Source: Cavia porcellus (taxonomy: Eukaryota > Chordata > Mammalia > Rodentia > Caviidae). Taken from it: 64,000 bases of DNA. The notes below the pieces were generated by a model. The model had not been told where the DNA came from. It did not search any database and worked only from the letters and a program-made list of their open reading frames with translations. Below are positions 57,478 to 64,000 of the stretch, piece by piece (the stretch's first letter is position 1; the number at the start of each line of letters is the position of its first letter). The position numbers and the translations under genes are program-made. Location: the NCBI RefSeq assembly GCF_034190915.1, contig NW_026947486.1, forward strand, positions 75,620,044 to 75,684,043, read 5' to 3'.

Positions 57478-58110
57478 CGAAAGACAAGAGAGATCCCAGA
57501 AGTGGAATGCCACCGAAGCCCTTTTTCAGGGGTAATTCATACAGCAACACTGTACCCAGTGTGGGTCAAACAATAATGAACCTGTAGGATTAGAAGTATA
57601 GCTGTTTAGCTTACCCTGATCCAGTAGGGAAGTCAGTCACATAGCAAGGGTATGTGGAAAGAGCAAAGCCACTTTTGGTCTTTCTCTATCGGGGGTGACA
57701 TCTTTTTGACCAAGCTCATAGGGATACACACAGAGCACTGAGGAAAGAGACACCCACCTAGCTAGCCAGATCAGCAGTATCAACACTGATAATTCAGGCC
57801 AGATCGCCTTCACATCCCAAAGACATCTTTGGGAAGGGATGGATCTGAAACTCTGGTCACCCAACTGGGCAACTGATTCCTATCTGGACTTTGTGGACCA
57901 TATGAAAACAATTGCAGTATAATTTCAAGTCATTGCTTATCCTCTAGTCAGGCATATAAGCCTGGATTTTGCATCTTTATCTTGAGGCCTGGCCTTCTGA
58001 AGATTTGCCTACTGTCACAATTCTGATATTTTTTATTTTTCTGGTGACTTTTTTTGAGATCCCAGTCTTTTTCTGACTGTATATTAATTTCTATCTAATT
58101 TAGCTGCTTG
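57478..58110. repeat. dispersed LTR-like repeat, copy 3 (longest)
   Basis: Shares gatccagtagggaagtcagt, tatgtggaaagagcaaag, atctggactttgtggaccat and tttatcttgaggcctggcct with copies 1 and 2. It includes additional sequence between the shared blocks. Confidence 0.6.
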
Positions 58111-58129
58111 TAATACAATGAATACTAGA

Positions 58130-58515
58130 GGTTTGACATGTTAGTTATTGGCACTATAATCCCAACACTATGAACACTGAGGCAGAAGGCTCCCAAGTTC
58201 AAACAGAGCCTGGGCAATGTAGTTAACAGTGTAATCTTGTCTCAAAAAATAAAAAGGATTGGAGAAATGGCCTAGTGTGCTCAGTGTGAAGGCCTTGGGG
58301 TGGATAACTAATACTGAAGAAAACGAAACAATTCTTAGATTCCACATAAATAGCTGAGGTGGATATGCCTGGATTCAAATTCTAATCCTAATTCTTGCTG
58401 CTTAGTTATATTACTTTAAGAAGCTGGGTTGGGGACGGCTATAGCTTAGTGATAGAGCACTTATCTAGCATGGACAAGGCCCTGGATTCCATCTTTAGCA
58501 CAATCAAATAAATAA
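58130..58515 (+). repeat. decayed B1 and ID relics
   Basis: B1-like 58140-58250 (ggcactataatcccaacact ... tcttgtctcaaaaaata), an ID-like relic at 58255-58320, and a clearer ID at 58432-58515 (ggggacggctatagcttagt ... catctttagcac) with an AAAT tail. Confidence 0.65.
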
Positions 58516-61302
58516 ATAAACTCTCTGAACCTTATTTTAAAAAAATATGTAAACTGCAAAAAAGACAACCTACATTTAGTTATCAGTATCAAGCAGTATA
58601 TGCTCAACAAAAGGATACCATGTTACAAATTCCTGAGATACTAATAAAATTGTTTTCCTTTGGCTCCTTTTGATGCTGCAAGGACTCCCAATCAATTAAT
58701 CTTCCATTGTTTACTTTCTTAAGACTTGATTTTTTACCTAGTTTCCTTCTGTCAGATAGGATCAATGTGTTGTCAGTATAAAGCCATTCAACAGCTGAAG
58801 ATACAGCTCAGTAGCACAGCTCTAGAGACCATCTTTCTGTCAAGCTAAGCTCCTTTTAACTCCAACCCATCTCTATTTTGCCCATAGTAAATTGTGTCAA
58901 AGGGAACTACTACTTTCTAATTAGTAAGAATCATTGATGGAGCAACACTGTGTCTTAAATTTTTAACCTAAGCTAGAGAGTGTGTAAATTAAACTTTCAT
59001 AAGAATAAAAATGCCCTCAGATTGTATTTCTTGGCTTTAAATTAATTAAACAATAAATTAATTGTTGTGCAATCAAGGCTAAATAGGGTTAGTGGTTTTG
59101 AAAGAGCGTATTGTTTCGTCAATTTTCTCACTTATGAAGTTGATGATAAGTATTAAATCAAACTAAAGAATATGCTGCCAAGGCAGACAATGTGTGACCA
59201 CACTGCCACTACTCAGACTGGAATAAGGTTTGTTCTCATAAATAACAAAAGCATAGAACAGTGTAAATGAAAACAGACAATTCCTGGGATATGAGGGCTG
59301 ATCCATCAGTAGTTAGAGAACAAGAACAGACAACATCCTTTAAGGATACAATAGTAAATTTCATTTTGCACTTGTCACATATACCACATAGTAAGGTGCG
59401 TCTGTATTAAAATAGCATTCTGAAAGTTATATATTTGATATGCTTAACCAAATTCTGTAAAGGATATTTGCTTCTTTCATGTGGTTTCAAACTGACTTAA
59501 ATATGTCTTTCTACAGATTAATAAATTAGTATTAGAATTACCTAGTTAATCTACCTTTCTGAGATTGTAAGAATGATTAGGACATGTATCTCTCAAATAA
59601 TTAAAATAACTACAATACCCAGAGTCTGAAAAGTATTAAAAGACTGTAAAATTGTAATTTTTTATTTCCCTCATTTTATAGATAGGAAAATGAAGGCTCA
59701 ATGACTTGAACTGATTAACAGTGTGAAGTTAATTAATATGAGATCCAGGAGGGAAGTTCATATCCAGGATCTGGCCACTGAAGCACACTGCATTCCTTTA
59801 AAATCAAGAGAGTCCAAGAAGCTTAGGGCTTTTCAAATATATTTCAACTTAAGTTTTGCCAGGAACTTACAAATCTGGCAAATGGACAGTGTTCAACGTA
59901 TTTCTTGACTTTCTGGGACTCCAATGACTGTAGCAGTCAAGTCCATGTAATAGTTGTTTTTTTTAAATGTAAGTGTGAACAATAGGATAGTTTAAGGCAA
60001 CTGACTGATGCTACAAGCAAGCAATATATTGCATAAAAATAAATGTGACATTGTGCTTATATTCTTTAGATTCAAATAAAAACCCATATACTTTCTATAA
60101 ACAAATATGTTATGGTGGCAGTTATTACATAAAAACATTACTTAACCTTATTACATCATTGTTGAACACACTAAGTTTATTGGCTTTCATTAAAAATTTC
60201 TCATTCTGTTGTAATACTACTGCATGTTTCAAAATCCTTGACTCTTAAAACATTAGGAAACATCTCATGTGAATAAAACAGCTAATTACCAAATCAAATA
60301 TTTTGATAAAGATAATTACATGAAATTAACTATCCCATAGTGCTAAGTACATGTGTGTATTTACAATGATATTTACAAAAAAGATTTACAAAATGCAGAA
60401 TAGTTTAGATCAAGCAACTAACGTACAGTAAGAGTCATGTGTGTGAAATTTTAAAAAGGGAAGTTGTCTAAGAGCTGGTGGCCAAAAAGGGTCTCTCTGA
60501 GACACTATGACATTTTATTGAAGCTCCAAGTTGCCATGAATAAATTTTAATGAATACAAAACTTTTATTTCAATGTTAAATTTTCCATTAAAATGGTATT
60601 CTATAGGTAAAAGTTTCTTTCACGACTTACTAATAATGAATGCTACTCAAAATGATGAAACAACAAATTAAATCAGCATAATGAACCTTCAGCATTTGTT
60701 AGCATAATGTTTAGCATCATTTGTAAATTACAAAGGGTTGGCATTAGCCAAAAGTCCAGTAGTCAATTGAAGTAATCCTTTCCTGAAAAAAAACAAGAAT
60801 TTTTTTAATTATAAAGATTATTTTTAAGGAATATGTGAAGTTTTAATAATATGTTTTCCTACCACAATGAGAAGAAATATAAACTCTTTTCAATATCTAA
60901 ATAGAAATTATAAAAAATGCATTAACTGGGAGAAAATATCCATTATCATAGGCTGGAATTTAGTAACAGATACATTTGTTGAACAAGCTAACAAAACAAC
61001 TTATATTCCATAAGTTGCTAGGTTCTGGAAAATAAAAGTGAGTAAGTCCAAGTCAAGACTTTTAAAGAAATTATGTTTACATAATTGTATATTTATGTAC
61101 TCCATTATGATAATACTTGATCAATGCCCACGTAGAGGTATATACAAACTTTTGGGAAAGACATGTTAACTCGGAAGTCTCATTCATTTATTAATTCTTT
61201 TATTCATTTACATGTTTATGTAATTTTACTCAAAGTAAAAACTATTTGAGTTGCTTCCTAAGAGAAGTGGCTTTTGAGTAGGGTCTTAAAATATGTTTGG
61301 GA
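58516..61302. other. intron, little recognisable
   Basis: A possible ID relic at 58790-58835 (agctgaagatacagctcagt) and an antisense MIR at 59680-59790 (atagataggaaaatgaaggc). Otherwise AT-rich with no supported feature. This is the longest nearly transposon-free stretch of the large intron here. Confidence 0.55.
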
Positions 61303-61303
61303 G

Positions 61304-61376
61304 CAGGAGGTATAGCTCAGTGGCACAGCACCTGTCTGGCAAGTGCAAGGATGTGAGTTTGATTCCTGGTACCAAA
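61304..61376 (+). repeat. older ID-type SINE
   Basis: Body aggaggtatagctcagtggc ... gattcctggtaccaaaaac, the same older subtype as at 12.4 kb. Confidence 0.85.
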
Positions 61377-61417
61377 AACAAAACAACCAAACAAATTGTA
61401 AGAATGAATGATAGAGT

Positions 61418-61512
61418 TGGGGCTAGGGATTTAGCTCAGCAGCCTAAGCGCCTGCCTTGCAAGTGCATGGTCGTGAGTTTGATCCCCGGCACCGATAAAA
61501 AAAAAAAAAAAA
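61418..61512 (+). mobile_element. ID-type SINE, young
   Basis: Body tggggctagggatttagctc ... ttgatccccggcaccgat with poly(A). A 20-base duplication (gtaagaatgaat-atagagt with one mismatch) flanks it at 61398-61417 and 61513-61532. Confidence 0.95.
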
Positions 61513-61532
61513 GTAAGAATGAATAATAGAGT

Positions 61533-63390
61533 CAAGGAAATTAGCCCTCTTAATTAGTGCAATAGTAATCTTACAAGGTAAACAGATATTAAATTATGAG
61601 TCCGATAGAACTTAATTTTTTGTTCATAGTTTGGACAATAGAACTGCCTTTTTTTTTTTTTTTTTTTTTTTTGCCTTTTTCCCATTACAATTTTTTGAGT
61701 CTGTAAGTGAAGGAATACGATTTTTACCCTAGAAAAATGAATTTTGTAGGATTACTGGATTCAAGTAAAGGAAGGTTCAAAGCACTGATCTTTTATGCAT
61801 ATCCATTATTTATTACCTTTCTCAGATCTTCTCAAATCACAGTTTTATCTTGAGGACATTTACGCTCTGGAAATAACTTGTGGTACCAGAATGATTATGC
61901 CCACACTTCAGATGGATTCAGATTGATGCTAAATTTAAGTATTAGCATTTACTTCTTTGAAGTTTGTGCTGTATTTTTGGCAAGTCATACATAATAATGA
62001 ACTTCCTAAAATCACTTAATCTTGAACAAATAAGGATCTATATAATCTGGTTTCAAAATCTGATGCAACGACACTGAAAGAATCATGATAGAAAATTGTT
62101 GAATGAGCTCAAGAGCTTTTGTGCCAAGCTCCTGTATTGTTTCCTAACCTGTTTATTAGTAATATGAACTAAACGCCAAAAAAGCAGGTATCTTAGAACG
62201 TTCCATGAAGTTTTGCAACTCAGATTTTTTTTGCTGAAATTTGTACAGTATCTCCAAGAAGTCAAAGTAATTGCTAGAAACTTCCCTACCCAAACAAACC
62301 CAAACTATTTTATAGCCTATGATGACAATGAGCAATTTCATCAGGAGCCCCTCATGATTTTCCATTTTTTAGTCTTATGTTACTGACACACAATGCTTAG
62401 ATTCTTTTTATTCACATACCTGTGAAAGTTTTATTTTCATTCTTTCTTTAAGAAAAAGGTAAATACACTTAAATATTATCCATTCATTTGTCCTATCAAA
62501 TAGTTAAAAAGAACCTAAAATGAATTGGGTGCTGGAAGGATAATGGTTAAAAAAAAAAAATAGGCTCCTTTGTCTGTGGGAGTTTCAATGGAGGAGCCCA
62601 TAACACAGTAGCTAATCATTTGAATGCAAGGCAGCATAACTGTTAGGACAGACCTACATCATTTTCCTGTGATCATAAAAGGAAAAATTGCTCATATGGG
62701 AGTTTCAGGAAAGGCTTCATGGAAATGGTTATACTTAAACAGATGACTTTGTCTCAAACTCAAGTTTGTCTAGTTTCAAAGTCCTCACTGATTCCACTCT
62801 AGTAGAATGTATTGGGGGCCATACAATACTGCACTAGCAATTAAAGGTTATTAAATAGATAAAGTCCTCAATCTAAGAATAATATAATTTCATTTCCTAC
62901 AAAGTTATTGAAATAAAATGAAAACTATTAAGAAATAATTATTTCCATGATGTGATATTAAAATTGTATATACTTACATTTTTTTACAAAATTTGCAGAC
63001 ACCAAGAAAATTTAAAGTTATCAAAAATAGTTTTTAAAAATGTGCTCAAGATCATAACTCGGTGATCATACATTTGCCTAGGATTTACAAGACCCTATTT
63101 TGCACTCCAGCAAGCAATCAAAATAAAAATAAAAACTTTAATTTATGGATTCTGTGATAAGCCTCTATTATCTACTTTTTGGAAAGAGAATAGTAGAAAG
63201 ATTTTTTCAAGTGATTGCTTACACTAGAAGACTTTGATATGCTGGTAAATGTTCAGTGATCTTCAGTGGCTAACAATAGCCTTCTATCCCTTGATTGATG
63301 TTTCTTTAATGCCTTCAGCTGATGTGTTCAAGATCTTGTTCCAGTGATGTAAATTCCAGGCAGAAAGTAATTCAAAAAGTTATCCATGTC
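61533..63390. other. intron, little recognisable
   Basis: A T run at about 61648-61672 and a possible ID relic at 63055-63120 (ataactcggtgatcatacat). Nothing else is supported. Confidence 0.5.
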
Positions 63391-63772
63391 CTTTGTGATA
63401 GAACTGTGGGGGACCGGTGGCAGCTGAAAAGATAAGAAGTATGAAATATAAATGACTTTTATTTTGAGAATGCGGGGAGAGACACCCCCGACCCCCTGGG
63501 GTGCAGCATCTCCCCCGGGGTCAGCGATCTCTCTGTGGGACACGTGGAGTGGGGGCATACATGTAGCTTAGGTTGGGGGTGGTGCCTGAGGGGCATTTGG
63601 GATGCACAGGTAGCCCATTGGTATACTTTTCGCACCAGAGGTAAATTCCTAGGGGTGAGGGAGATAGAGCCATAGGTAAATTCCTGGGGGTGGGGGAGAT
63701 AGGGGCTCCTTGGTTCTGCTTGAGGCTTCACCAGCTACAGTGTCCTGTCTGGGCCAAAACTCTTTCACTTTG
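63391..63772 (-). mobile_element. solo LTR of the provirus family with 5-bp target duplication
   Basis: The sequence 63396-63767 begins tgatagaact and ends actctttca. It shares acacgtgg-gtgggg, cacaggtagcccattgg and aaattcctaggggtg with the 21.1 kb solo LTR and the proviral LTRs. The pentamer ctttg flanks it exactly (63391-63395 and 63768-63772). AATAAA is on the minus strand (cttttattttgag). Confidence 0.93.
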
Positions 63773-64000
63773 TCTGGTGTCTGCTCCCCTTGCAGCATAA
63801 CCACTTGCATATATTCTGTAACCATCTAGGAATAACATCAAAATTTAAAATCTAGCCCACAAGCTTCTTCCACATTTTAAACGCTTTAGCATCAGATTTT
63901 TTGCCAAGAGAAAGACTTGTCTATTTATGAAAAGTTTGTCACAGAAAAAAAAGAAAGAAAGAAAGAAACTAGTCAATATACAGGGAACAAATGTTGAGAG
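63773..64000. other. intron with short (GAAA)n
   Basis: An aaagaaagaaagaaagaaa run lies at about 63949-63968. Nothing else is seen before the window ends. Confidence 0.6.

Larger units (their letters stand above)
1..64000 (+). other. HTR2C: HTR2C gene body (partial; two exons and introns)
   Basis: The whole window appears to lie inside the 5-HT2C receptor gene. Two exons with correct splice signals and matching phases lie at 7480-7593 and 11006-11319, and the guest microRNA mir-1298 lies upstream at 1581-1690 as in human. No exon for residues after 117 (TM3 onward, including the A-to-I edited IRNPI segment) was found, so the downstream intron exceeds 52 kb here and runs off the window. The gene boundaries are outside the window; calling all the flanking DNA intron is inference from the known gene layout. 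Confidence 0.93.

Noticed and set aside
11320..64000. mir-1911 and mir-448, other HTR2C guest microRNAs expected downstream
   Set aside because: I looked for their remembered mature sequences and saw no convincing match by eye; they may lie beyond the window or be missed.
11320..64000. The RNA-edited HTR2C exon (second intracellular loop)
   Set aside because: No sequence encoding TM3 or the IRNPI segment was found on the + strand.

Overview
The window is a stretch of mammalian, almost certainly rodent, X-chromosome-type DNA lying inside the serotonin 5-HT2C receptor gene HTR2C, which runs on the + strand. Two consecutive HTR2C exons are present: an exon with the end of the 5' UTR and the start codon (7480-7593) and the next exon (11006-11319). 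Together they encode residues 1 to 116, plus the first base of codon 117, from the N-terminus through TM1 and TM2. The rest is intron. About 9.4 kb upstream of the second exon is an ortholog of the intronic microRNA mir-1298 (1581-1690), a known HTR2C guest. The order mir-1298, start-codon exon, TM1/TM2 exon matches human. A rodent host is inferred from monomeric B1 SINEs together with many tRNA-derived ID-type SINEs, several with perfect target-site duplications. I recognised no B2 element, which argues against mouse/rat-like rodents. The species is not determined.

Layout: 1-7.5 kb is intron with mir-1298 and scattered B1, ID, L2 and L1 relics. 7.5-11.3 kb holds the two exons and the 3.4 kb intron between them, with B1 and MIR relics. 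11.3-64 kb is one large, incomplete intron filled with nested retroelements. Three groups dominate. (1) Fresh ID SINEs. (2) A half-LINE (HAL1-type) family: L1-like 5' UTR, ORF1 and a 3' region made of about 150-bp AT-rich units, without a functional ORF2. Copies lie at 14.1-16.1, 24.1-24.8, 41.8-42.2, 44.5-47.8, 50.7-51.1, 51.4-53.9 and 55.5-56.4 kb, with a rearranged piece at 12.7-13.15 kb. (3) A gammaretrovirus-like endogenous provirus at 30,969-38,609 on the minus strand, with two LTRs, a 5-bp target duplication, broken gag-pro-pol and no recognisable env, plus two solo LTRs of the same family at 21.1 and 63.4 kb.

The only working genes I can support are HTR2C and its guest microRNA. All other long open frames belong to decayed transposons or are chance frames. 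Every recognised LTR element and every clear HAL1 copy lies antisense to HTR2C. The points most worth a second look are a base change at position 8 of the miR-1298-5p guide; an exact 81-bp (27-codon) array in the proviral gag carrying regularly spaced YY1-like and RFX-like motifs; the half-LINE family with a nearly open 370-codon ORF1 and a shared ORF2 deletion in two copies; and a 448-bp internally inverted insertion bounded by perfect 21-bp repeats.
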